From NCBI GenBank assembly GCA_965221795.1, contig OZ244914.1, positions 2,232,001 to 2,296,000 on the forward strand: a stretch of DNA of 64,000 nt. The letters are read 5' to 3'. The notes under the pieces are model-generated. The model was not told the DNA's origin. It saw only the letters and a program-made list of their open reading frames with translations, and searched no databases. Both the position numbers and the translations under genes were made by a program. Source of the stretch: VYFG01 sp965221795 (GTDB lineage Bacteria > Pseudomonadota > Gammaproteobacteria > Arenicellales > Poriferihabitantaceae). Below are positions 8,834 to 17,542 of this stretch, in pieces (the stretch's first letter is position 1; each line of letters begins with the position of its first letter).

Positions 8834-9835
8834 ATGACTGACCTCGCCAGTTTTGAACGAATCGTCGAATATGGACAGGAAGTGATTCGTATTGAACAGG
8901 ATGCCATTGAGACCGCCAAGCGCAAGATCGGTCAGGATTTTGCGGCCGCTTGTCACCGGATATTAGGCTGTCGGGGGAGGGTGGTCGTGGTCGGGATGGG
9001 AAAATCCGGGCATGTCGGTGGAAAAATTGCCTCCACCCTTGCCAGCACCGGTACGCCGGCATTCTTTGTGCATCCGGGAGAGGCCAGTCACGGGGACCTT
9101 GGCATGATCACACCGGATGATCTGGTGATCGCGATCTCCAATTCCGGAGAGACGGCGGAGGTCATCACTATTCTGCCTATTGTCAAGCGAATAGGTGTCG
9201 GCCTGGTCGTACTCACCGGAAACCCGGTATCCACCCTGGCCAAGGAGGCAGATGTCTGCCTCGACATCCGAGTGAAAAAAGAAGCCTGCCCGCTCAACCT
9301 GGCACCGACTGCAAGTACCACAGTCACCCTGGTCTTGGGGGATGCTTTGGCCGTTACTGTGCAGAAAATGCGCGGCTTTTCGGAGCAGGATTTCGCCCGT
9401 ACCCATCCAGGAGGCACCTTGGGGAAACGCCTGCTGTTGTATGCATCGGATCTGATGCATCGGGGTGACCGTCTGCCCCTGGTGGCGGAAGATGCATCCC
9501 TCCAGGCATTGCTGCTGGAGATGACGACGAAATCATTGGGAATGGCAGGGGTCGTAGACGCGCAAGGTTGTTTGGTCGGCATGTTCACGGACGGGGACCT
9601 GCGGAGAACCTTGAGCCGTGGCGAGAATATCTACACAGCGCGTGCCGTTGATTTGATCAACCCGGAGCCATTCACGGTTCCTCCGGATATGTTGGCCGTG
9701 GAGATTGTGCGTATTATGCGGGATTATGCCCGTGAGGGTCCTCATGCAATCAATAGTGTGTTCGTGGTGGAAGAGGGGGGCCAGGTGGTCGGGGCGCTCA
9801 ATACCCATGATCTTTTGCGTGTGGGTGTCATCTGA
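8834..9835 (+). CDS. kdsD: D-arabinose 5-phosphate isomerase
   Basis: Interconverts ribulose 5-phosphate and arabinose 5-phosphate, the first step to Kdo for lipopolysaccharide. 333 residues. An N-terminal SIS (sugar isomerase) domain spans about residues 40-180 (GMGKSGHVGGKIASTLAS, SNSGETAE, HPGGTLGKRLL). Two CBS domains follow from about 205 to the end. The ATG at 8834 is preferred over an in-frame TTG one codon earlier. It heads the lpt cluster; kdsC (Kdo-8-P phosphatase), which often follows, is absent here, with lptC starting 7 bp later. Confidence 0.95.
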   Translation: MTDLASFERIVEYGQEVIRIEQDAIETAKRKIGQDFAAACHRILGCRGRVVVVGMGKSGHVGGKIASTLASTGTPAFFVHPGEASHGDLGMITPDDLVIAISNSGETAEVITILPIVKRIGVGLVVLTGNPVSTLAKEADVCLDIRVKKEACPLNLAPTASTTVTLVLGDALAVTVQKMRGFSEQDFARTHPGGTLGKRLLLYASDLMHRGDRLPLVAEDASLQALLLEMTTKSLGMAGVVDAQGCLVGMFTDGDLRRTLSRGENIYTARAVDLINPEPFTVPPDMLAVEIVRIMRDYAREGPHAINSVFVVEEGGQVVGALNTHDLLRVGVI

Positions 9836-9842
9836 GTAGCCG

Positions 9843-10301
9843 ATGCGGGATCTTCGTTTCTACGGCGGTTTAACTTTCGTATTCCTGCTACTGGCCGCAT
9901 TATCGGCATGGCTTCAGTTTGGAGTGCGGGAGCCTTCCAGCCAAGATGGGGCCGGAGGGGTGCAAAATGCACCAGATTCGATTGTCCACAAGCCGGTCTT
10001 TCGGGGTTTCGATGGGGAAAACAAGCGATACGAACTGCTGGCTGAACGGATGACACACGATCTTTCCACTGACCGAATTCATCTGGACCGCCCCCGAATA
10101 GTCCAGTTTTTTTCCGGCCAGCCGCCCAAACGGATCTCCGCTGATCATGGTTGGCTAGACTATCAGGCCAGGGAAGTACACATGACCGGGAACGTCCGGG
10201 TTGTTGAGGATGGCAACGGCTCCTCTCATGGTAATCGATACCAAAGTGACCAAATGGTAATTTTGCTGGATGATCGCCATCCGTCGTCGAATCAGCCATA
10301 A
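9843..10301 (+). CDS. lptC: LPS export ABC transporter periplasmic protein LptC
   Basis: Bitopic inner-membrane protein that passes lipopolysaccharide from the LptBFG transporter to LptA. 152 residues: one N-terminal transmembrane helix (about residues 8-25), then a periplasmic beta-jellyroll region with FRGFDGENKRYELLAERMTHD and the late motif AREVHMTGNVRV, both typical of LptC. It is a little shorter than E. coli LptC (191 residues). It lies 7 bp after kdsD, but 340 bp separate it from lptA. Confidence 0.88.
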   Translation: MRDLRFYGGLTFVFLLLAALSAWLQFGVREPSSQDGAGGVQNAPDSIVHKPVFRGFDGENKRYELLAERMTHDLSTDRIHLDRPRIVQFFSGQPPKRISADHGWLDYQAREVHMTGNVRVVEDGNGSSHGNRYQSDQMVILLDDRHPSSNQP

Positions 10302-10641
10302 GTGGTGTGAGTCAGGTTGCCAAGTCACCGAATCGACCCTTCACGGGTGCAAGATGGCAGGGTGGAAATTCGACCACGCCTGGGACTTATGTATTTTCTG
10401 CAGCCCGCCTCTCATGCGTCCAATCTCCATCCTTCGCCGCCGAGACCGGGCATGATATGATTCAGCGATGCGAATGTATTCGGATGGACCGCATGGGTAG
10501 TCCGTTATCGTCCGAATCCTGCTGCATCGCAGGGGTAGGCGTGAGTTGGCATCCCGGGGTCGGTCCGGCATCAATGATCTTCGTCGGTGGAGGAAGGTCA
10601 CGTTCCTAGGCAGAATATTTTCGAAACCGGATTGGACAGTG
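10302..10641 (+). other. unusual 340-bp gap inside the lpt cluster
   Basis: lptC and lptA are normally adjacent or overlapping. Here 340 bp without a recognisable gene separate them. Short ORFs on both strands show no family motif. No terminal repeats or transposase fragment are seen. It may be a decayed insertion or may hold a promoter for lptA-lptB (inference). Confidence 0.5.
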
Positions 10642-11199
10642 ATGAGATACAGTCTGCTGGTGCTGTGGATGGTTTTATCCGCAGCGAGTACATATGCTGA
10701 ACCCCTTCAGAATGACCTGAATCAGCCTGCCATCCTGGAAGCAGACCATATGGAACTGGATCTACGGAATGGAGTACGGGTTTATCGGGGGAATGTCGTA
10801 TTTCGTCAGGGTACGATTCGCCTGGACTGTGACGTATTGACCACGCACTTTGAGGACGATGAATTACAACAGGGTATGTGCGTCGGAAGTCCCGGAAAAT
10901 TTCGGCAAGGGCTGGAAAATTCCCGAGACGACTTCGCCGGCCAAGCCATGGAAATCACCCTGGAAGGGGCGGAAAATCGAGTCATACTGCGCCATCAGGC
11001 CACTGTCACACAAGGACAAAATACCATTTCCGGCACCGTGATTACCTATGATATGACCACTGAAAGAATTGCTGTCAATCAAGGAATGAAACGCAATCTA
11101 CAGGGAGAGAATGGGGTCAGTTCCAGCACTGTTTCCGCAACCAAAACTGGAAAGCCGCCCTCCCGAGCCAAGCTCATTATTCAGCCCCCCGGCGATTGA
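10642..11199 (+). CDS. lptA: LPS transport periplasmic protein LptA
   Basis: Periplasmic bridge protein of the Lpt pathway. 185 residues. N-terminal signal peptide (RYSLLVLWMVLSAAS, cleavage near TYAEP), then an OstA-type beta-jellyroll with QPAILEADHMELDLRNG, VYRGNVVFRQGTIRL and later repeats (MEITLEGAENRVILRHQATV). The start at ATG 10642 puts the signal peptide at the N-terminus; the frame is open upstream without signal-peptide character. It ends 49 bp before the lptB start. Confidence 0.9.
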   Translation: MRYSLLVLWMVLSAASTYAEPLQNDLNQPAILEADHMELDLRNGVRVYRGNVVFRQGTIRLDCDVLTTHFEDDELQQGMCVGSPGKFRQGLENSRDDFAGQAMEITLEGAENRVILRHQATVTQGQNTISGTVITYDMTTERIAVNQGMKRNLQGENGVSSSTVSATKTGKPPSRAKLIIQPPGD

Positions 11200-11248
11200 G
11201 CCCGAAGAGATATCGGGTTTCCGGATCACGCCTGTTTCTGTCGCTGTC

Positions 11249-11974
11249 ATGCGTACCCTGTCCACTCGCTCGCTGGTGAAGCAATATAAGGGACAGGCCA
11301 TTGTGGATGGAGTATCCCTGCAGATAAGAGACCATGAGATAGTGGGTTTGCTGGGTGCCAATGGTGCAGGCAAAACCACGAGCTTTCACATGGTGGTTGG
11401 CCTGATTCGCGTGACATCCGGCCAGGTTTTTTTGGATGACAAGGAGATCACAAAGGTACCTATGCATGAACGCGCCCGCATGGGCATCGGCTATCTTCCA
11501 CAGGAGCATTCGATTTTTCGCAAACTTACCGCAGAAGAAAACATCCTCGCTGTGCTGGAAATATCGGGGCGGCACTCGAAAAAGATGCGCCAGAAAATCT
11601 GTGACTTTCTGCTGGAGGAATTCGGCATCCGCCATCTTCGGAATGAGCCGGCCATTCACCTTTCTGGTGGCGAGCAGCGTAGGTTGGAAATAGCCAGGGC
11701 ACTCGCGCTTGAACCGTCTTTTCTATTGCTGGATGAACCGTTTGCTGGTGTGGACCCTATTGCAGTGGGGGAGGTCCAGCAAATCATTCGGTATCTGAAG
11801 CAAAAACGTGTCGGAGTGCTCATTACGGATCACAATGTTCGGGAGACTCTGGGGATCTGTGATCGCGCCTATATATTGCATCGGGGCAAGGTGTTGGTAG
11901 AGGGGCCTCCAGAACAGATCATGCAGGATGATCTTGCCAGGGAATGGTACCTTGGGAAGGGTTTTCGTTTATAA
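11249..11974 (+). CDS. lptB: LPS export ABC transporter ATP-binding protein LptB
   Basis: Cytoplasmic ATPase that powers lipopolysaccharide extraction with LptFG. 241 residues, the normal length. Walker A GANGAGKTT near residue 38, signature LSGGEQRR near 140, Walker B FLLLDEPFAGVDP near 160 and the H-loop in ITDHNVRET. The ATG at 11249 gives MRTLSTRSLVKQYKG, matching LptB N-termini. In many gammaproteobacteria rpoN and a ribosome-hibernation factor gene follow lptB; here a 395-bp gap and a methyltransferase follow. Confidence 0.96.
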   Translation: MRTLSTRSLVKQYKGQAIVDGVSLQIRDHEIVGLLGANGAGKTTSFHMVVGLIRVTSGQVFLDDKEITKVPMHERARMGIGYLPQEHSIFRKLTAEENILAVLEISGRHSKKMRQKICDFLLEEFGIRHLRNEPAIHLSGGEQRRLEIARALALEPSFLLLDEPFAGVDPIAVGEVQQIIRYLKQKRVGVLITDHNVRETLGICDRAYILHRGKVLVEGPPEQIMQDDLAREWYLGKGFRL

Positions 11975-12369
11975 GGCTCTTGGGAGAGTGAACTAACACT
12001 GGTCATGTTGTCTGGATGAAATGTACAAGTGCCGCGTTCCCGTCGTTCAGAAGAGTCGGGCATACAATGAAGGAATGAGCTGGAACGGTCCCATTCAGTC
12101 AATTTCCTTTTCGGTTGGAATTTCTATTTCGACATTTTGGTTGGGGAGCGTGCTAAATCCTCCAGATGATTGCCTGTTATATTTATACTTGCCTTGTGGT
12201 TTATTGTTGATTTCCTTCCCTTACATTATGCCATGAAGACGATTTCAGGAAACCAGAGTGCAAAGTGCTCAGGAAGAGCAGTGGATTCTGCAACTGTGTG
12301 GATGATTGCGAGTCAATATATTACCAACCATCAGGACGAAGTTTCCGAAAGTGGGTTTTGTTTTTGTAG
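11975..12369 (+). other. gene-free AT-rich interval after lptB
   Basis: 395 bp with no supported ORF. The second half is clearly AT-richer than lptB (runs such as TTTATTGTTGATTT near 12200) and probably carries the promoter of the methyltransferase gene. No rpoN fragment is recognisable. Confidence 0.5.
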
Positions 12370-13194
12370 ATGCCGACACAACATGCAATGATTACCGTAT
12401 TGAATGGAGATTGTCGTCTGGTATTGCGTGAAATGAAACCGCATACGATTCAATGCTGTGTGACATCGCCGCCTTATTGGGGATTGCGGGATTACGAGCA
12501 GGAAAATCAGATTGGAGCGGAAAATTCCCCTGTGGAATATGTCGAAAGTCTGGTAGAAGTTTTCCGTGAGGTACGTCGGGTGCTTCGAAAAGACGGTCTG
12601 GTTTGGTTAAATATTGGCGATGGATACGCAAGGAATGGAGGGATTGGAAAGCCTGGACCGAATGCGATCGTCGGGAACACCAAAAAGCAAATCCAGCGGC
12701 GCAACTGTAAGGTTCCTTCCTGTTGGGGTCTGAAGCCGCTGGATATGATTGGGATGCCGTGGAGGGTAGCGTTTGCATTGCAGGAAGATGGATGGATCCT
12801 GCGATCTCATATTACGTGGATCAAGAAAACGGCTATGCCGGAAAGTGTGAAGAATCGACCCACCCGTGCAACCGAAGAGATTTTTCTGTTATCTGCTTCG
12901 CCCAAGTATTTTTATGATGCCAATGGTTTGCGGGAAGATTCCGGTGCCAATTTGCGGAATTATTGGATATTAGGACCGGATCCGAACAAAAACGGTCATC
13001 CAGCAGCATTTCCCCGCGAGTTGGTGCGGCGATGCATCCTGTTGGGATCTCGGTCTGGTGATAAGGTGTTGGACCCGTTTGGAGGTTGTGGGACAACCGG
13101 GGTGGTTGCCGAGAGCCTGAACCGGGATGCAGTACTGGTGGAACTGAGTCCAAAATGGAGTCAGGTCATTGAAAGTCGTTTCAATGGCACGTAA
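12370..13194 (+). CDS. DNA methyltransferase, beta-class (N4-cytosine/N6-adenine), type II R-M
   Basis: Site-specific amino-methyltransferase. 274 residues. The catalytic motif TSPPY (residues 32-36, followed by WGLRDY) precedes the SAM-binding motif LDPFGGCGTTG (near 234-244), the order of the beta class. The S at position 1 of SPPY is common in N4-cytosine enzymes, but the target base cannot be fixed by eye. Base composition is AT-richer than the flanking lpt genes, a sign of transfer. The stop overlaps the next gene by 11 bp, so the pair is probably cotranslated. A second Met at residue 7 is an alternative start; neither has a strong ribosome site. Confidence 0.88.
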   Translation: MPTQHAMITVLNGDCRLVLREMKPHTIQCCVTSPPYWGLRDYEQENQIGAENSPVEYVESLVEVFREVRRVLRKDGLVWLNIGDGYARNGGIGKPGPNAIVGNTKKQIQRRNCKVPSCWGLKPLDMIGMPWRVAFALQEDGWILRSHITWIKKTAMPESVKNRPTRATEEIFLLSASPKYFYDANGLREDSGANLRNYWILGPDPNKNGHPAAFPRELVRRCILLGSRSGDKVLDPFGGCGTTGVVAESLNRDAVLVELSPKWSQVIESRFNGT

Positions 13195-13756
13195 ATTAAG
13201 TTCCAAGGAGAAAATCCTTGCGCTTTTTCTGGAAAATCAGGGTGTGGTTTTACAGTCCAAGCAAATTCAGGAAGCCAGTGGAGGAGCAGTAGAATGGGCG
13301 CGACGGCTTCGGGAGTTGCGACAGACGGGATGGCTGATATTGACTCATAATGACCGGGTGGATTTGAAACCAGGGGAATATGTCATGGAAGATGCCACCC
13401 CTCCTATCTATGAAATACATCGCTCCATTTCTAGCCGTTTGCGCGCACAAGTCTTGGAAAGGAACGGTTACACGTGTCAAATGTGTGGGATAGGGGCGGG
13501 AGAAATCATGGAAAACGGTCAAAAGGCCAGATTGCATATTGCGCACATCGTCGACCATGACCATGGAGGAAAAGAAGAGTTGTCCAACCTTCGTGTCATG
13601 TGCAGTTTATGCAATCAGGGAGCAAAGAACTTGGTTCAGGAACCGCCTAGTTGGGCATGGCTACTGAGTCAGCTGCGCCGTGCATCGCAGGACAACCAAA
13701 AAGCGGCTTTGAAATGGCTGGAAAGCAAATTCCAAAAACCTGATATCGATACATGA
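13184..13756 (+). CDS. HNH endonuclease, probable cognate restriction enzyme
   Basis: 190 residues. The N-terminal half looks like a winged helix (KEKILALFLENQGVVLQSKQ, then WARRLRELRQTGW), which could read the DNA site. The C-terminal half is an HNH nuclease: CQMC zinc pair, LHIAHIVDHDHGG, then NLRVMCSLCNQG with the catalytic His and Asn and the second Cys pair. The ATG at 13184 overlaps the methyltransferase stop. The in-frame TTG at 13169 is a weaker choice. Adjacency and overlap strongly suggest a type II restriction-modification pair; specificity unknown. Confidence 0.85.
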   Translation: MARKLSSKEKILALFLENQGVVLQSKQIQEASGGAVEWARRLRELRQTGWLILTHNDRVDLKPGEYVMEDATPPIYEIHRSISSRLRAQVLERNGYTCQMCGIGAGEIMENGQKARLHIAHIVDHDHGGKEELSNLRVMCSLCNQGAKNLVQEPPSWAWLLSQLRRASQDNQKAALKWLESKFQKPDIDT

Positions 13757-13965
13757 TTGCGCATGAAATGCCAACAGAAACTCAATCCGGAAACCGATTT
13801 AGTCGGGGCTACCTTGGAGACTTTGGCGCGGGCATTGCTGAAAGCGCCATATCGTCCCGTTATCGCGCCATGTTGCAAAGTCCCTTGTTTCGGACAAAGT
13901 TCCGGTAAGGGAGATTTCTGTTGATCAGTCGGACCACCTTGTTGCGCATCTGCGAAAGGGTGCCT

Positions 13966-14345
13966 AGATCTTGTTAACAATAAGTGGCGCATCAATAAGC
14001 AAGGCAAAGACCACGAATCCAAGGAACAAGACATCCAGTTTGTCGAAGCGTGAGAACACCCGGCGGAAGCCCTTGAGCCGCCGGAACAGGAGCTCGACCT
14101 CGTGGTGGCGTCGGTACTATTTCCGATCCTATTCCCAGGGAGTAATGCGGTTTTCATTTGCGTCCGGAGTTTCTGCCGCCCCGGGGGTGGCCGATGCATT
14201 GGGTGCCGTCGAGCTCCATGATCTCAATCCGAACCTAATCCTCTGCTGCCGTTGAAGAGGCTCGAACCCGCGGTCCCGAACCCCACTCTTCGACCACTGG
14301 TTCCTCCATGCGGTTTTCGTTGAAAATGACTAGGTACCAAGTATG
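13966..14345 (-). mobile_element. IS5-family (IS427-like) relic with internal deletion
   Basis: On the minus strand the C-terminal part of the transposase can be followed through frameshifts (RLKGFRRVFSRFDKLDV-like region near 14030-14090). A TTGTTAACA-type end lies at 13970. Upstream, the leader GGAGGAACC joins directly to the WSKNGV-coding part, so the first 150 bp or so of the gene is deleted. It is related to the copies at 50331 and 52180 but heavily diverged. Confidence 0.7.
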
Positions 14346-14439
14346 CCTTATGGGATGTAAACTGCGTGAACAGGTCCTAAACACCGAGTTCCAGGTGGAT
14401 CCGATCGCAATTCACTGCCCTCGCAGTGATCGTCGATGA

Positions 14440-15430
14440 TCAGCGGCTCTGGGGCAGATTGTGGACGTTCGTCGTCTCCACTCCCGGCCTCCCTGCCAGC
14501 AGGCGTGCTTCGGTACCGGCGGACGGCACCCAGGCCGCCCGTCATCTTCGTCGTTCCGCTTCGCGGGCCCGGTCCCGGATCATCCGCCCGAGGCGGTGCA
14601 CAGTACACGCCCGCACCGACGGTGCCACCGTCCGATCGAAGCCCTCCACTCCATGGCTGCGAACCCGGTCCAGTCCAGACCGCGGTGCTCCAGGTGGTCG
14701 GTCGCCGACTCGATCGCCGGATGCTGTGGTCTCGCCGCCCGGAACACGGCTCCCGCTGCTGGTCGGCCACCGTCCAGCGGCCCTTGTGGGGCAGGACATG
14801 GTCTTCCCGCAACTCATCCAGTCGTCGCCGGTTCTCCGGGGTGGAATCTCCGATCGAAACGGCACCGCGTCCGGTCCGGATACTGTGCCCGTGCGGCCTG
14901 GATCATCGGCACCGCCACGTCCACGTCACCGCCCTGCCACCTCACCCGGTGAGGTAGCAGCAGGCCATACGGGTCTTCCAGCACACAGACCGGAACCCCC
15001 AGTTCCACCGGCCGACCTGCCTTCCCCTTCGCGATCCAGCGCGGATGGGGCTCGAAGATCGAGAAGATCTTCTCCTCATGGGGAATCGTCCCCCCGCGCA
15101 GCCGGCGGCGGTCGACCTGATCCGATAGCCGGTCGGCAACCCAGAGAGCCGGCAGGATCCGGCCAATAACGCCGCCCTGAACCACATCGTCCTCGCGGCC
15201 GTCTTCCATCACGGCTTCCGCTGGCTCTCCGATGTCCACCTGCACTTCCTGATGCGACGGCAGGACGTCTTCGACGCCCTCCTCTCGACCCGCTGAGGGC
15301 GCGGTGCCAACCGCCGCCCCAGCCCTCGGACCGGTGCCGAGCTGCACCCCGGCCGGGCCAGAACCTTCCGACACGTACGCCAACGACCGCCGACAGGGGT
15401 GGAACCCGCCCGTCACCCGCGCTCGGGCCC
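14440..15430 (-). mobile_element. ISNCY-type transposase relic (very GC-rich)
   Basis: On the minus strand, pieces in different frames resemble an ISNCY-type transposase: IPHEEKIFSIFEPHPRWIAK with GKAGRPVELGVPVCVLED (about 14960-15090), GDVDVAVPMIQAARAQYPD (about 14880-14940) and, further on, a LDRVRSHGVEGFDRTVA segment (near 14620). Frameshifts and deletions break it and no complete ORF remains. Composition is much GC-richer than the R-M pair to its left. Terminal repeats were not identified. Confidence 0.65.
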
Positions 15431-15589
15431 CGTTCCAGATCAGGCTGCCCCGGATCGCGCCGCCCCTTCCATCAGCGTGAAATCATCCTGAATCTGGCAG
15501 CTACCAAGGTGGAGCCTGACCATGAATCGGAGTACAATCGACTGCAACGACTTGGATCCTTTCCGAGCCGTCCCGATCCGTCTGCTGAC

Positions 15590-16852
15590 ATGAATCCCGA
15601 GTTCTTTCCGTTGCCCCCACCCGTCGAGCCGCTGCCGCTGGACCTCTGGCTACGGCGGCCCGATCGGGCCGAATCCGGTCGTGAGGCGTTCTTCCGTGGG
15701 CGGGCGGCGGAGTTTGAGGTCTTCCGATCGGCCATCCTCCTCTTGAGTGAAGGCATTGTGGGCGGTGGCACGATGGTGTTTCAGGGGGCGCCGGGGGCGG
15801 GCAAGTCGGCGCTGATGGCGGAGTGCCTGGAAGCGGTGCGGTGCCATTCGACCCCGGAGGACCCCTGGGTAGCCGTGTCCCTGCCCCCCGAGATCTTGCA
15901 ATCTCCGGTCGATGTACTCGAAGCGATCCTGGACGCGACCCAGGCCGAAACCGAACGGCTGCGGGCCCTTGTGCCGCGGACGGCGGTGGCCCGGCGGTTG
16001 GACGATCTGCAGGCCCACGGCCAGCGGCTGTCGCGGGAATTGTGGGACCGTGGGGGTGGGGCGTTCGGACTGTCGGTGGGCCGACGCCGGGAGGAGACGG
16101 TGACGGCGGCGCGGGCGTTTCGCCAGGCCGCGCCCGTGCTTGGCGGCTTTCGGATCGTGGTGTGTGTGGATGAAGCGCAGAATGTGCCGGTGGAGCCATC
16201 GACCAAGGGGGTGCTGGACTGCCTGCACCGGGACCCGCAGGGGATTCCGCTGGTGACGGCGTTTTTTGGCCTCAGTGATACCGAGGCCATGCTCGGCGAA
16301 GGCGGCCTGTCACGGCTCGCCCACGAACGGATCGTGAACCTGGAGCCGTTGCCCATTGATACCGCAGCCACCGCCGTCGAGAGTCTCTTCGACGCCTATG
16401 GATTCACCGGGGCTCCGGCGGATCACGACGCCTGGGTACAGGCCCTGGCCGATCGTTCCCAGGGCTGGCCGCAGCATCTCAACCGGGTGTCGGTGGCGGC
16501 GGCTCGCCAGTTGCAGGCCCGCGGTGGCCGTCTGGACGCGGCGGGTCTGGAGGCCGCGCTGGCGGCGGCGGACGCGGCCAAGCAGGAGTACTATGCCGCC
16601 CGGGTGGCAGCCGGACGCGGCCGGGCGGCGGTGTACGGGGCGTTGGCGCGGGCGGTCGACGACGCCGGTGGGATGCTGCCGGTCGAGGCCCTGGCACCCT
16701 ATGTCGGCGAGCAGACGCTGGACGCTTTCCTGACCAATGCGTTGCATGCTGGCCTGCTGGCCCCGGTGCGGCATCCGCCGGATCACTACCGGATTCCGAT
16801 TCCGTCGTTGGGTGACTATCTTCGGACGCTGCCGCCGGCACCGTCTTTATAA
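15590..16852 (+). CDS. AAA-type ATP-binding protein of unknown function
   Basis: 420 residues from the ATG at 15590 (an in-frame GTG at 15509 would add 27). Pro-rich N-terminus (PLPPPVEPLPLD), a box with RGRAAEFEVFRSAI, Walker A FQGAPGAGKSALM, Walker B IVVCVDEAQN, a sensor-like region (FFGLSDTEAML) and a C-terminal winged-helix-like part (RAAVYGALARAVDDAGGML to HYRIPIPSLGDYLR). This resembles the architecture of ExeA/TniB-like or STAND-type ATPases, but I cannot assign a pathway. Strong GC bias at third positions compared with neighbours suggests a separate origin. It sits between IS relics and appears intact. Confidence 0.75.
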   Translation: MNPEFFPLPPPVEPLPLDLWLRRPDRAESGREAFFRGRAAEFEVFRSAILLLSEGIVGGGTMVFQGAPGAGKSALMAECLEAVRCHSTPEDPWVAVSLPPEILQSPVDVLEAILDATQAETERLRALVPRTAVARRLDDLQAHGQRLSRELWDRGGGAFGLSVGRRREETVTAARAFRQAAPVLGGFRIVVCVDEAQNVPVEPSTKGVLDCLHRDPQGIPLVTAFFGLSDTEAMLGEGGLSRLAHERIVNLEPLPIDTAATAVESLFDAYGFTGAPADHDAWVQALADRSQGWPQHLNRVSVAAARQLQARGGRLDAAGLEAALAAADAAKQEYYAARVAAGRGRAAVYGALARAVDDAGGMLPVEALAPYVGEQTLDAFLTNALHAGLLAPVRHPPDHYRIPIPSLGDYLRTLPPAPSL

Positions 16853-17179
16853 GGCTGTCGCCTGCCCCATCTGGATTGAGAAACCGAAGTGTGCCCGACA
16901 TACTCGTCAATCCAGATTCCGGATACAGCTCAGCAAGAATTGCTCCCATGATTTTGCTTGATGAGGGCAGCAGGACGTCGAATGCATATCCCTGAACCCT
17001 GGAACAACGCCAGACTGGTCTTTCGTTATAGTTCTGCTGCAGACTCAAGACTATTTCAGGTCTGCGACCGGCCTGTTCGTAGCCGACTTGGGGCGCAAAC
17101 ATAAGCTACACTATGTATCCCATATTTGGGACGTATGGTTTTGCTATCATCTTTCCTTGCCTTGGGTTCTGCCAAGACT
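16853..17179 (+). other. gene-free interval between the ATPase gene and an IS5 relic
   Basis: 327 bp with no supported ORF. An imperfect inverted repeat (AATCCAGA-type words near 16870 and 16910) is visible, but no T-rich run marks a terminator. Confidence 0.35.
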
Positions 17180-17480
17180 CATTAACACAATTTGCCATGG
17201 ATATGGTACACCGGATACCGGTAATTTTGAGCGGAAACCGCGCGGAGGAGCCGGTTCATGGAACTTACACCCGTACCGTACGAGCGCATGGCACCGCTGC
17301 TGCCGAAGCGATTCGGTTACGGGCACACGATCGACAAGCGGATGAACCGGTGGTCGAAGAACGGCGTCCTGGACTGCGTATTCGAGCCTCTGTAGCGGGC
17401 GCAGAGGATCCGGACCGAGGTCATGGGGCTTTACAGTACCTACATCAAGGTCTATCCCGATGGCACCGGCACACGAAAAA
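17180..17480 (+). mobile_element. IS5-family (IS427-like) relic, 5' fragment
   Basis: Begins with the TTAACACAATTT end and the GGAGGAGCCGG leader seen in the copy at 50331. It then encodes MELTPVPYERMAPLLPK, skips part of the gene, and resumes at the KRMNRWSKNGVLD region before stopping near the IKVYPDGTG site. An in-frame TAG and large deletions make it non-functional. Confidence 0.75.
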
Positions 17481-17542
17481 TTTCAATTGCAGGATCAACT
17501 ATATCATTTCCCAAGCTTAAGCATGTTTCCGTTAATCGTGCC

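Noticed and set aside
14250..14290. GCTCGAACCC word resembling a tRNA T-loop
   Set aside because: It is part of an IS5 relic (reverse of the GFEPLQ-coding region) and no cloverleaf can be drawn around it.
14426..15169. Plus-strand 247-codon ORF
   Set aside because: Low-complexity Pro/Arg/Ser product; the minus strand encodes broken ISNCY-type transposase segments.
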